Assembly (NCBI GenBank): GCA_947522695.1
Contig: CANNTX010000026.1
Coordinates: forward strand, 1-18,047
Direction of reading: 5' to 3'
Length of the DNA stretch: 18,047 bases
Source: an uncultured Bacilli bacterium
GTDB lineage: Bacteria > Bacillota_I > Bacilli_A > RF39 > UBA660
Below the pieces are notes generated by a model that did not search any database, was not told the origin of the DNA, and worked only from the letters and a program-made list of their open reading frames with translations. Position numbers and translations under genes: made by a program. Shown here in pieces: positions 1 to 6,658 of the stretch; the first letter of the stretch is position 1; every line of letters starts with the position of its first letter.

Positions 1-14
1 TTACTTAAATCCAT
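1..14 (-). CDS. 5' end of an unidentified gene leaving the window
   Basis: An ATG on the minus strand at 14-12 opens a frame reading Met-Asp-Leu-Ser before the window ends. It is called as a gene start because a strong ribosome site, AAAGGTG at 27-21, lies six bases upstream, and a TATAAT box lies further upstream at 44-39. A terminator for the preceding gene sits at 84-115, so this gene probably begins its own transcript. Four codons are too few to suggest a product. Confidence 0.5.
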
Positions 15-38
15 ATAAATCACCTTTATCCTTTAAAC

Positions 39-44
39 ATTATA
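39..44 (-). promoter_or_regulatory. -10 box for the outgoing gene at the left edge
   Basis: A perfect TATAAT on the minus strand lies 24 bases upstream of the ATG at 14, which puts a transcript start just before the AAAGGTG ribosome site. No convincing -35 box was found at 16-18 bases, so the call rests on the -10 box and its position between a terminator and a gene start. Confidence 0.3.
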
Positions 45-83
45 AACTATATTTCATTTATTTTCTAGGATATAACATAAAAT

Positions 84-115
84 AAAAAAAATTGTCATTT
101 TACTAACAATTTTTT
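84..115 (-). terminator. Terminator of the prepilin-motif gene
   Basis: The arms AAAAAATTGT and ACAATTTTTT flank a 10-base loop. On the minus strand the hairpin runs straight into a T-rich stretch, and it overlaps the TAA stop codon of the gene at 114-1997. The stem is A/T-rich and therefore weak. Confidence 0.55.
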
Positions 116-1997
116 ATCTTTTATAACAATATGTATCGTTATATTTTGTATAAGAACTATCAGAACATTTATAAGCTGTTCTATATGCTGTTCTAGTATC
201 TGTATCACAAACACGATGACTACCGCAATAACATTGACATTGTGTTTTATTCGCCCAGCATCTAAATCGTTGTCCATAACAATCAGGACAATACCATCTT
301 GCCTCATCATATGACCTTGTAGGTCCATAAGTTCCGGGGTCCGTATCATAACAATTTTCATATTCTTCTTGATACTCTTCTGGATACGAAATAGTATTTT
401 GAATATCAATACTACAAGTGTTTTTATTCATAGATAAATCCATTACATAATAGTTTGTTTGACCAGTAACAACGGCTGTGGTTGTTGTATTGCTACCGCT
501 ATATGAAGAACTCCACCCATTATAAGCCATATTATCTGTATTATTTTCCCTAACACTTGCTACTATATTACTTCCAGATATACTTAATGTACATGTTGGT
601 GCCTCATTATCTGCTATCCATACAGCATATAAATTTAATACACCAAGTACCTTAGCAGTTGTACTATTTGTATATTGTACAGCCGTTCCATTTGCAGTTG
701 TACTCCATCCTTTAAAATAATAATGTGGTCGATAAGCCCTTTTATAATTTGTGTTACTATTCATTACAACGTTAAATGGAGTATTATTAGCTATATTTTT
801 AATTGTATAAATATTATTAGTTTCCTTCTTTATACCATTAAAATATGCATCATTACTTTGTAAATGGAATAAAATCATACTTGTCATTAAATATATTCCA
901 TTATTATATTCATTTAATTTATCACTATATTCTTCAAATGAATTTTTCACAAATACATAAAACTTTATCTCTGAATAATCTTTATAATCAACCATTTCTT
1001 TTTCAATATTAAAATTTTTACTTATTACATATGTTTCTTTATTATTAGATATTGTCCCATTTGTTAAATCTACCCATGTATTATTTAATTGATTAACTCC
1101 ACTTACTGTTTTAACTTCATCACTACATTTCATCATCAAATTATTTATACTTGTTGTATCATCAGATTTAACACCAACTATACAATATTTTAATTTAACA
1201 CCTTTTATATCAGTTACATTCAAATCCATTTTAGCATCATTTACACTAAAACCAGCATCCGTTTCTGCTTTTTGTGGCTTAATAGTAAATAAATTTATAA
1301 CTGGCTTACTTGATTTTACGGTTATTGTTCTTTCAGCACTTTTAACGTTGTTATTATCTTTTATATCTGTAAAATCATCTGTATAGTTATATTTTATTTT
1401 ATATGTACCTAATTTCAAACTTGATAAATTACTATCAGTACATTCTTCACCAGATTCCAAATATGCCTTTATACTTTTATCTTTAACCAATGTTCCAACA
1501 ACTTTACTTCCATCTGGATAAATTAATTGTAAACTTGGAGTATTTAATCCAACATAACAGAGATCTTTAGTTTCATCACCATATGTTATTGTATAGTTTA
1601 AAGTATGTAAATATTTTTCTTTATTTTCATCATTATATGGGTATTCAACTATTAATTCATGATCACTATCATAAGATACTTTAATTTTTTCATTTTTATC
1701 TACTGTTTCACCCGTATTTGGATTAATTATGTTATCTTTCAAATATCCATTATCTGTTAAATTACCTATAGTTATTATCTTAAATGAAGAATCATTCAAA
1801 TCATTTATTATATCTACCGTATTATTAACAAACAACATTGCTGATGATTTAATTTTTTCAACATATTCATTATAATTTTTTATATTATTATCTTTAAATA
1901 CTCTATTTAAAGAAATAGCTATTACTGATCCTAATAATGCTAATAATCCAATTGAAACTAATATTTCAACCAATGTAAAACCTTTTTTACTCCTCAT
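114..1997 (-). CDS. Large surface protein with prepilin N-methylation motif, InlB-type repeat and Cys-rich tail
   Basis: A 627-residue protein beginning MRSKKGFTLVE, a type IV prepilin/pseudopilin motif: a short basic leader cut after Gly6, N-methyl-Phe and Glu at +5, then a hydrophobic helix of about 20 residues. The start at 1997 is chosen because the motif begins there and an AAGG stretch lies upstream; the frame stays open 26 codons further but has no ribosome site. Residues of about 60-380 are beta-rich and unrecognised. About 396-461 form a Listeria-Bacteroides (InlB B / Flg_new) repeat with the hallmark FKGWST...LYAVW. The last 80 residues (548-627) hold ten cysteines, including CPDC and CQCYC. 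It is probably exported, held in the membrane by the prepilin helix, and displayed outside. No assembly ATPase or prepilin peptidase is nearby, so a role in a pilus is unproven. At 627 residues it is far longer than a usual pilin. Confidence 0.8.
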   Translation of the reverse strand: MRSKKGFTLVEILVSIGLLALLGSVIAISLNRVFKDNNIKNYNEYVEKIKSSAMLFVNNTVDIINDLNDSSFKIITIGNLTDNGYLKDNIINPNTGETVDKNEKIKVSYDSDHELIVEYPYNDENKEKYLHTLNYTITYGDETKDLCYVGLNTPSLQLIYPDGSKVVGTLVKDKSIKAYLESGEECTDSNLSSLKLGTYKIKYNYTDDFTDIKDNNNVKSAERTITVKSSKPVINLFTIKPQKAETDAGFSVNDAKMDLNVTDIKGVKLKYCIVGVKSDDTTSINNLMMKCSDEVKTVSGVNQLNNTWVDLTNGTISNNKETYVISKNFNIEKEMVDYKDYSEIKFYVFVKNSFEEYSDKLNEYNNGIYLMTSMILFHLQSNDAYFNGIKKETNNIYTIKNIANNTPFNVVMNSNTNYKRAYRPHYYFKGWSTTANGTAVQYTNSTTAKVLGVLNLYAVWIADNEAPTCTLSISGSNIVASVRENNTDNMAYNGWSSSYSGSNTTTTAVVTGQTNYYVMDLSMNKNTCSIDIQNTISYPEEYQEEYENCYDTDPGTYGPTRSYDEARWYCPDCYGQRFRCWANKTQCQCYCGSHRVCDTDTRTAYRTAYKCSDSSYTKYNDTYCYKR

Positions 1998-2044
1998 AAA
2001 TAATATCACTACCTTACATTTTAATAGTAACATAAAATTAAATA

Positions 2045-2073
2045 TAAAAAAAGAAGATATAATCAATATCCTC
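2045..2073 (-). terminator. Terminator of the YtxH/DUF948 envelope operon
   Basis: On the minus strand an 8-bp stem, GAGGATAT against ATATCTTC with one G-U pair, has a 5-base loop and is followed directly by seven T. It lies a few bases after the stop of the YtxH-like gene and separates that operon from the prepilin-motif gene. Confidence 0.75.
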
Positions 2074-2078
2074 AATAT

Positions 2079-2486
2079 TTATTTTGCTTTTCCTTCTGCT
2101 TTCTCTAACTTAGCAACTGTTTCATTTAAAACTTCAATAGTTTTCTTTCTTACATCAGAAGCAGCTTTTTCAAGTACCGGAGTACCTTTTTCAACAGCTA
2201 AATCATATAATTCGTTTGCTTTCTTTTCTATTTCTTTACCTTTCTTTTTAGCAATAGAAAGAACTTTTTCTTTATCTAAATCTTTTAACTCTTTTTGAAT
2301 ATCATTAATAGATTTTTCAATAGAATCTCTAACATCCTCATATTTCACATCTTTAGCCTTATTCCATAATTCTTTCATTTTATTAACTAAATCTTTTCTA
2401 GTATCTTCACCCTTCTTAGGTGCAAATAATAATCCTAAAGTTGCTCCAACAGCAAGTCCTGCAAATAATCCACTTTTTTTACTCAT
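2079..2486 (-). CDS. YtxH-like stress/envelope protein
   Basis: A 135-residue protein. The N-terminus has a Gly/Ala-rich hydrophobic segment (about 6-21) followed by FAPKKGEDTR, the signature of the YtxH family, once annotated as gas-vesicle-like. The rest is a highly charged, Lys/Glu-rich alpha-helix, probably coiled coil, to the C-terminus. Its start codon lies inside the end of the DUF948-like gene (8-base overlap, GGAAGAGG ribosome site upstream), so the two are translationally coupled. YtxH and DUF948 proteins are often neighbours in Bacilli and are linked to envelope stress, but their molecular role is unknown. It is the last gene of a four-gene operon that starts near 4263. Confidence 0.85.
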   Translation of the reverse strand: MSKKSGLFAGLAVGATLGLLFAPKKGEDTRKDLVNKMKELWNKAKDVKYEDVRDSIEKSINDIQKELKDLDKEKVLSIAKKKGKEIEKKANELYDLAVEKGTPVLEKAASDVRKKTIEVLNETVAKLEKAEGKAK

Positions 2487-2769
2487 AATCTTCGTCCTCT
2501 TCCTTTCTTTTCTTTAAACTTACAATTTTATTAACAATATTCTTTACAAAATTAGCAATAGTATCAGTAAGAAAACCAACTTTATTAGAAAACATATCAA
2601 ATATATTGAATATATTATCTAAACTTTTAACTTTCTTTGTAATATCACCAACCAAGTAATTAACATTATCAATAGTAATTATAAGCTTTATTCCTAAAAT
2701 AATACCTATTACCAATAAAATTATTAATAATAAATATACAATTATTGGTAAAATCTGAGTTAAAGTCAT
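2479..2769 (-). CDS. DUF948-like membrane protein
   Basis: A 96-residue protein with one long N-terminal membrane segment (about residues 6-31), then an amphipathic helix rich in Asn, Val and Lys and a charged C-terminus ending KKRKEEDEDYE. Size, single membrane anchor and the YtxH partner gene fit the DUF948 family; the match is by architecture rather than a strict motif. Its ATG overlaps the TGA of the upstream acidic protein by four bases, and an AGGAGG ribosome site lies within that gene's Glu-rich tail. The 3' end overlaps the YtxH-like gene by eight bases. It may anchor a complex with the YtxH-like protein at the membrane. Confidence 0.75.
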   Translation of the reverse strand: MTLTQILPIIVYLLLIILLVIGIILGIKLIITIDNVNYLVGDITKKVKSLDNIFNIFDMFSNKVGFLTDTIANFVKNIVNKIVSLKKRKEEDEDYE

Positions 2770-3617
2770 TCTTCTTCCTCCTCATCTTTATTCTCATACA
2801 TAGAATCAATTAAATTAAATAAATCTTTTTCTAAAGTATCATCCTCTGACTTATCATCGTCATCAGAAACATTAACTTTTTCCTCTTCTTTAACTTCTAT
2901 CTTTTTTTCTAATTTAACATTCTTATCAACTTTTTCAACCGGTGTTTCTTCTATTTCCGGTTCTTCTTTGATATTTTGATTATTTATTAAAATTTCATCT
3001 AAAGTTTTTAAAGGTTCAGCAAACTCATCATCCACCTTTTTATTTTCTTCTTCTTTTTGTTTTTCATACGCTTTTTTTCTAACATCTTCTAAAGTTGGAC
3101 TTTTAACACCAGTATCAGTTTTAACAATAACATCATCTTTAGTATAATTTTGATTTAATACACCATAAACAGGAGAAATTACAGGAGATGGTCTAAATAT
3201 CTTCTTTTCTTCCTTCTTGGGTTGTAAGAACTTAGAATAATCTCTAGGTTGTTCTTTTTTATTATAATCAGTTTCTTTTACTACATAATCTTCTCTATTT
3301 CTTCTTGGAACATCAAAATCATCATCAAATAAATCATTATTTACTTTATTATAAGTATTTTTCTTTGGCCCTACAGAACTTTTATCACTTCTACTAGGTA
3401 AATCATCATCAAAATCAAGTGGAAAATTAAAACTATTATTTCTTTTTGGGACTTCAGAAGTAATTTCATCATCATGATTTTCCTCTACTGGCATTTTGAC
3501 TTCTTTAATAGGGTTATTCTCTTTCACAACTTTAGTAGAAGTTTCTCTACTTATACTTGTATCTTCATCTTCTTCTATATCAAATAGTACATCTTTAATT
3601 TTTTTAAATACGCTCAT
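2766..3617 (-). CDS. Acidic, largely disordered protein with amphipathic N-terminal helix
   Basis: A 283-residue protein I cannot assign to a family. The first 20 residues (MSVFKKIKDVLFDIEEDED) form an amphipathic, basic-then-acidic helix like the membrane-binding tip of SepF, but no SepF core domain follows. The rest is low complexity: clusters of Asp/Glu with Lys, many Pro and Asn, and a final run of Glu. One ordered-looking patch lies at about 145-200, including PVISPVYGVLNQNY. No signal peptide or membrane segment is visible, so it is probably cytoplasmic and membrane-associated through its N-terminus. It starts one base after the lipoprotein stop (AAGGAG ribosome site inside that gene) and its TGA overlaps the DUF948-like start. 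Its place in the operon suggests an envelope-linked or division-linked role; that is inference. Confidence 0.8.
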   Translation of the reverse strand: MSVFKKIKDVLFDIEEDEDTSISRETSTKVVKENNPIKEVKMPVEENHDDEITSEVPKRNNSFNFPLDFDDDLPSRSDKSSVGPKKNTYNKVNNDLFDDDFDVPRRNREDYVVKETDYNKKEQPRDYSKFLQPKKEEKKIFRPSPVISPVYGVLNQNYTKDDVIVKTDTGVKSPTLEDVRKKAYEKQKEEENKKVDDEFAEPLKTLDEILINNQNIKEEPEIEETPVEKVDKNVKLEKKIEVKEEEKVNVSDDDDKSEDDTLEKDLFNLIDSMYENKDEEEEE

Positions 3618-3618
3618 G

Positions 3619-4263
3619 TTAATTCTCCTTTATCAAATCATAATCTGGAACTTCATCTTTATTATAATTATCATACTCTTCGACAACTTTTAAAAAGTTA
3701 GAATCATTAGAATTAGTTTCAAATATATTGAAAGTTTCTTCACTATAATTTAAAACATCTTCTTCTAACAGGTTATTAATAATATCATCATTATAATTTA
3801 CTGAAGATAATATAATTAAACTATTTGTAATAGCACTAGCAATATCTTTACTATCTACTATCACTTCTATTTTAGCATAATTATACATTATTTCAATTAA
3901 ATATTTATCATTTTTTACATTTACTTCTACATAACCACTTTTATTATTATAATTTATTAAAGAACTATAATATGCTTTATCTTTAATTTGATATGTATTT
4001 TCAACTTTATGATAATAACTAACAATATCAACAAACATATAATATTTAATATCATTTTCTTTAAAAACATTATTTTTGTCATCTATTTTTATTGTACTTA
4101 AATTATTAGGTAAATAAAATTTATAACCATTTCTATATTGATTTATTCTATTATTATTACTAGATACAACACTATTAATGATATCGTTAATGTTATCATT
4201 ATTTATTTTAGTACATCCGCATAACAATGTAAAACAAACAATTAATATAATTAATTTTTTCAT
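3619..4263 (-). CDS. Lipoprotein of unknown function, first gene of the envelope operon
   Basis: A 214-residue protein with a type II signal peptide: MKK, a hydrophobic stretch and the lipobox LCGC, with Cys17 as the lipidated residue. The mature part is Asn/Asp/Tyr-rich, predicted alpha/beta, without a motif I recognise. Residues of about 40-160 look like a small domain with alternating beta strands (for example YLIEIMYNYAKIEVIV), and the C-terminus is acidic. It should sit on the outer face of the membrane. A GTGAGG ribosome site lies seven bases before the ATG. It leads an operon with the acidic, DUF948-like and YtxH-like genes with almost no gaps, so the four products probably act together at the cell envelope. 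Confidence 0.85.
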   Translation of the reverse strand: MKKLIILIVCFTLLCGCTKINNDNINDIINSVVSSNNNRINQYRNGYKFYLPNNLSTIKIDDKNNVFKENDIKYYMFVDIVSYYHKVENTYQIKDKAYYSSLINYNNKSGYVEVNVKNDKYLIEIMYNYAKIEVIVDSKDIASAITNSLIILSSVNYNDDIINNLLEEDVLNYSEETFNIFETNSNDSNFLKVVEEYDNYNKDEVPDYDLIKEN

Positions 4264-4301
4264 CTTTATACCTCACATCCATCATATCACAAATTATCTT
4301 T

Positions 4302-4330
4302 ATCATAAAGTAAAATATTTATTCCACAAA
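4302..4330 (-). promoter_or_regulatory. Promoter of the lipoprotein-YtxH operon
   Basis: On the minus strand TTTGTG and TATGAT are 17 bases apart, which would start a transcript near 4295 and leave a leader of about 30 bases with the GTGAGG ribosome site. A second TATGAT with an extended TG lies closer, at 4281-4289, but would place the start on top of the ribosome site. The -35 box abuts the T-tract of the upstream terminator. Confidence 0.45.
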
Positions 4331-4356
4331 AAAACTAGGGCTCTTCACCACTAGCC
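4331..4356 (-). terminator. Terminator upstream of the envelope operon
   Basis: On the minus strand a hairpin can form either from CTAG-TG with CC-CTAG (one internal mismatch) or from GGCT with AGCC. It is followed by seven T that run into the operon promoter. It probably ends transcripts coming from the secreted-protein gene at 4473, about 120 bases upstream. Confidence 0.55.
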
Positions 4357-4472
4357 AAAAACTTTTTAATCAAAACTATTTTATTTTGATAGTTGAAGTT
4401 TCATTAAGAAGAAATTTTAAATTTTTGACATGGTTAATTTAATAACCATTTACATTATTATACAAAAGACTA
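4357..4472 (-). other. Non-coding stretch with two inverted repeats; possible small RNA or long 3' UTR
   Basis: No reading frame is visible here. The stretch holds two clean inverted repeats: 7-bp arms ATGGTTA/TAACCAT at 4430-4449 (6-base loop) and 7-bp arms ATCAAAA/TTTTGAT at 4369-4390 (8-base loop). A TATAAT on the minus strand at 4462-4457 and the terminator at 4331-4356 would bracket a transcript of about 120 bases carrying three hairpins. No good -35 box was found, so this may simply be the 3' UTR of the secreted-protein gene. Confidence 0.25.
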
Positions 4473-5189
4473 TCAGGATAAATGAACGTTAACGCCAGCC
4501 ATTTGATCATAAACTCCAACAGCAGAACCATAAAAGAAGAACACTCCACCATCTCCACCAAAGCCAGTTGTATACTTTTTACTAGTTTCTAGAGTTATCC
4601 TTTTAGTTGCATGTTGATAAGAAGAATAGAATGTACCAGAGCCGTCAACTCTTATGTCAATGTCTTGCTCTACAATCATTTGAACTGAACTATTTTGAAG
4701 TAATACGGTACAACCATAACCATTTCCACTATATACTCGGTCCGTAAACTCAATCGCCTGACCAGACCAGTACAAATAAGTAATTGGGTATGATATTCTT
4801 GTTAAATTACCATATAAATATGATCCTATAACATCATAGCTAAGAACTCTAGGTGCGCCTTTCCAATATAGAGTTGTAATCATATTACAAAGATTACCTG
4901 AGCATACACGGGAAAGAACCAATTTTTTTGCCGTAGTTTCATGTAATGTTCCATTTAGCGAATTACCAGTATCGTCAAAATCTTCTATAACCTCTTTTGT
5001 TACTTTTTCATCATATAAACCCATTGATAGATACTTATTGTGTGTAGCTTCAGTTATATAATCTTGATAACCATCAAAATGTAGTTCAGTTAAAAAGTTA
5101 TATTGTTCTTCTGTTAAACTTACCCCATGTGAGTTTGTATAGTAAACTTCATCGGCTCGGACATTGATAAAGAATACCATACCTAACAA
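4473..5189 (-). CDS. Secreted protein of unknown function; start region probably frameshifted
   Basis: As given, the frame opens at a TTG and reads 238 residues. The in-frame sequence continues upstream as a typical signal peptide (KIKLARLSLCLLGMVFFINVRADE, residues split across the given start), so the TTG start cuts it in half. The only well-placed ATG, at 5223 behind AAAGGAG, is one base out of frame and is followed at once by TAA. Removing one T (5220) would join it to the signal peptide. The mature protein begins YYTNSHGVSLTEEQYNFL, a motif I associate with short secreted proteins of gut Bacillota, and later has a Cys pair (CSGNLC) and a Gly/aromatic-rich, beta-type C-terminus. The function is not recognised. 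It lies downstream of the XRE regulator gene, behind a strong terminator. It may be a recent pseudogene, use a rare start codon, or carry a base error. Confidence 0.7.
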   Translation of the reverse strand: MLGMVFFINVRADEVYYTNSHGVSLTEEQYNFLTELHFDGYQDYITEATHNKYLSMGLYDEKVTKEVIEDFDDTGNSLNGTLHETTAKKLVLSRVCSGNLCNMITTLYWKGAPRVLSYDVIGSYLYGNLTRISYPITYLYWSGQAIEFTDRVYSGNGYGCTVLLQNSSVQMIVEQDIDIRVDGSGTFYSSYQHATKRITLETSKKYTTGFGGDGGVFFFYGSAVGVYDQMAGVNVHLS

Positions 5190-5261
5190 ACATAAAGATA
5201 ACCTAGCTAGTTTTATCTTACATCACACTCCTTTCCTATTTCCACCATAACTCAAAACAAC

Positions 5262-5293
5262 TAAAAAAGGTAGTGAAAGTCATTCACACTACC
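5262..5293 (-). terminator. Terminator of the membrane XRE regulator
   Basis: GGTAGTG pairs with CACTACC (7 bp) around an 11-base loop, followed on the minus strand by TTTTTT. The TGA stop of the regulator lies within the loop. This is one of the strongest hairpins in the window. Confidence 0.85.
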
Positions 5294-6378
5294 AAAAAAT
5301 CCCTAAAATATTTGGATAAAAATTTATCATAACATTTTTTAAATATCTTATAATTTTTATCTTTCTTATTTGTATAATCGGAAATATAAATATTGTTATT
5401 TGTCATACTATTATTTATAATCACTTTTCTTGAATTTTCATATAGTTTTAAAACAAATAAATTTTCTTCATTATTATTCGTAACTCTAATTACTTCAGTA
5501 TTTTTATAATAGTAATAAATTACATCATCCTCAGTTTTTACATAACTCATATCCTTTTCATTATATATAAACCCATTTTGAATTAAACCTTTTATAAGAT
5601 CATCTTTACTCTTAACTTTTGTGTTTAATTCATTAACGCTCCCTTTTTTAATTTCATTACTAAATAAATCATCATTATTAAAATCATTAAAGTAACTTAA
5701 TTCCATCTTTTGACAACTATTTTTATAACAAGCATCCATATAAAATTTTTCATTCTTATAAATTCTATCAATGAACGTCTCTCTAGATTTTTCCTTTTCA
5801 ATATATAATTCTTTATCACTTCCAGTTAACAAGATTACTTCATTGTTATTTTCATCAGAATAATATAACCTTATTAAATCAACATTTACCAAATTGTCAT
5901 TAACATCATAAAAATTACCAGGTTTAAAATAAATTTTATCTTTTGAAAAGAATAATAAACCATCTCTAGTTCTAATATTTTCATTTTCACCATATACCCT
6001 ATATAGTTTTATTGAATTATAATTACTAATAAAATAATAAGCTAAAAAGCAAAGTATAATTATTAATGTACCTAAAACAGAATATATAAGTAACTTTTGA
6101 CTTCTTGTTTTAGATTTAATAAGTTCAATAATTGTGTTATTCCTTGTTGAAGAAGCATTGTTAATATCACTTCTCTTTCCATTTAATAACTCATCTACTG
6201 AAATATCAAAATAGTCAGCAATTAACAACAACTTATCATTAAGTGGAATAACATTATCATTCTCCCATTTATTAACAGTTGTTCTATGAACATACAAAGC
6301 CTTAGCCAGTTCTTCTTGGCTAAGTCCTTTTTCCATTCTTAATTCTTTAATAAAAGTTGAAAAATTATTCTCTTCCAT
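5284..6378 (-). CDS. Membrane-anchored XRE-family regulator
   Basis: A 364-residue protein with a Cro/C1-type helix-turn-helix at about residues 8-64: LSQEELAKALYVHRTTVNKWEN is the turn and recognition helix, and the domain ends in YFDISVDELL. A basic linker leads to one membrane segment at about 96-118. About 245 residues outside follow, with a Cys pair (about 217 and 222) and no motif I recognise. The layout implies a cytoplasmic DNA-binding head controlled by an extracellular sensor, a one-component membrane regulator common in Bacilli. The ATG lies behind GGATTTGATGTT, a weak ribosome site. Its likely targets are its own gene, the secreted protein just downstream and perhaps the 38-residue gene just upstream; this is inference from position only. 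Confidence 0.85.
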   Translation of the reverse strand: MEENNFSTFIKELRMEKGLSQEELAKALYVHRTTVNKWENDNVIPLNDKLLLIADYFDISVDELLNGKRSDINNASSTRNNTIIELIKSKTRSQKLLIYSVLGTLIIILCFLAYYFISNYNSIKLYRVYGENENIRTRDGLLFFSKDKIYFKPGNFYDVNDNLVNVDLIRLYYSDENNNEVILLTGSDKELYIEKEKSRETFIDRIYKNEKFYMDACYKNSCQKMELSYFNDFNNDDLFSNEIKKGSVNELNTKVKSKDDLIKGLIQNGFIYNEKDMSYVKTEDDVIYYYYKNTEVIRVTNNNEENLFVLKLYENSRKVIINNSMTNNNIYISDYTNKKDKNYKIFKKCYDKFLSKYFRDFLVV

Positions 6379-6418
6379 AACATCAAATCCAAACTACACC
6401 TAATCTACCACTTTTCAA

Positions 6419-6445
6419 TTAAAAAAGAAACTATTTTTGTTTCTT
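6419..6445 (-). terminator. Terminator overlapping the 38-residue gene
   Basis: On the minus strand AAGAAAC pairs with GTTTCTT across a 7-base loop and is followed by T. The TAG stop of the small gene sits at the loop/3' arm junction. Confidence 0.65.
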
Positions 6446-6547
6446 CTTACCATAATATAAACTATTTAATACTTTAACCTTAACGCCTTTTTCATATTTA
6501 AACATTTTTCTAACGTTTTTAGGTAATTCTTTTTTATAAACTTTCAT
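6431..6547 (-). CDS. 38-residue basic microprotein
   Basis: An ATG at 6547 opens 38 codons ending in TAG at 6431. The product begins MKVYKKELPKNV and ends YYGKKKQK. About 13 Lys and one Arg against two Glu make it strongly basic, with no membrane segment. It is judged real because a strong ribosome site (GGAGGG) lies five bases before the ATG, an extended -10 box (TG-C-TATAAT) lies at 6579-6571, and a terminator overlaps its stop, so it is a complete one-gene unit. Function unknown; a nucleic-acid- or ribosome-binding role is plausible from its charge but is inference. It lies just upstream of the membrane XRE gene on the same strand. Confidence 0.7.
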   Translation of the reverse strand: MKVYKKELPKNVRKMFKYEKGVKVKVLNSLYYGKKKQK

Positions 6548-6570
6548 AATTCCCTCCATCCAATAGCATT

Positions 6571-6579
6571 ATTATAGCA
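6571..6579 (-). promoter_or_regulatory. Extended -10 promoter of the 38-residue gene
   Basis: TG-C-TATAAT on the minus strand, a perfect extended -10 box, lies 23 bases upstream of the ATG. There is no clear -35 box, as is usual for extended -10 promoters. It is about 30 bases from the divergent promoter at 6606-6634. Confidence 0.6.
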
Positions 6580-6605
6580 CAAATTTAAAAAATTTGCCCA
6601 CAAAA

Positions 6606-6634
6606 TAGACATATATTTTTATTAATGTTATAAT
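6606..6634 (+). promoter_or_regulatory. Promoter of the acyltransferase-like gene
   Basis: TAGACA and TATAAT are 17 bases apart, and the -10 box is also extended (TG-T-TATAAT). The transcript would start near 6641, so a start codon at 6641 would be leaderless; this supports translation from the ATG at 6659 behind AGGAG. Confidence 0.8.
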
Positions 6635-6658
6635 TTTTCTATGAATAGGAGAATCAAA

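Noticed and set aside
95..409. Minus-strand open frame of 104 codons over the end of the prepilin-motif gene
   Set aside because: It overlaps the Cys-rich tail in another frame and has no ribosome site; the residue pattern is that of a shadow frame.
2766..3617. SepF division protein
   Set aside because: Only the N-terminal helix is similar; the conserved SepF core domain is absent.
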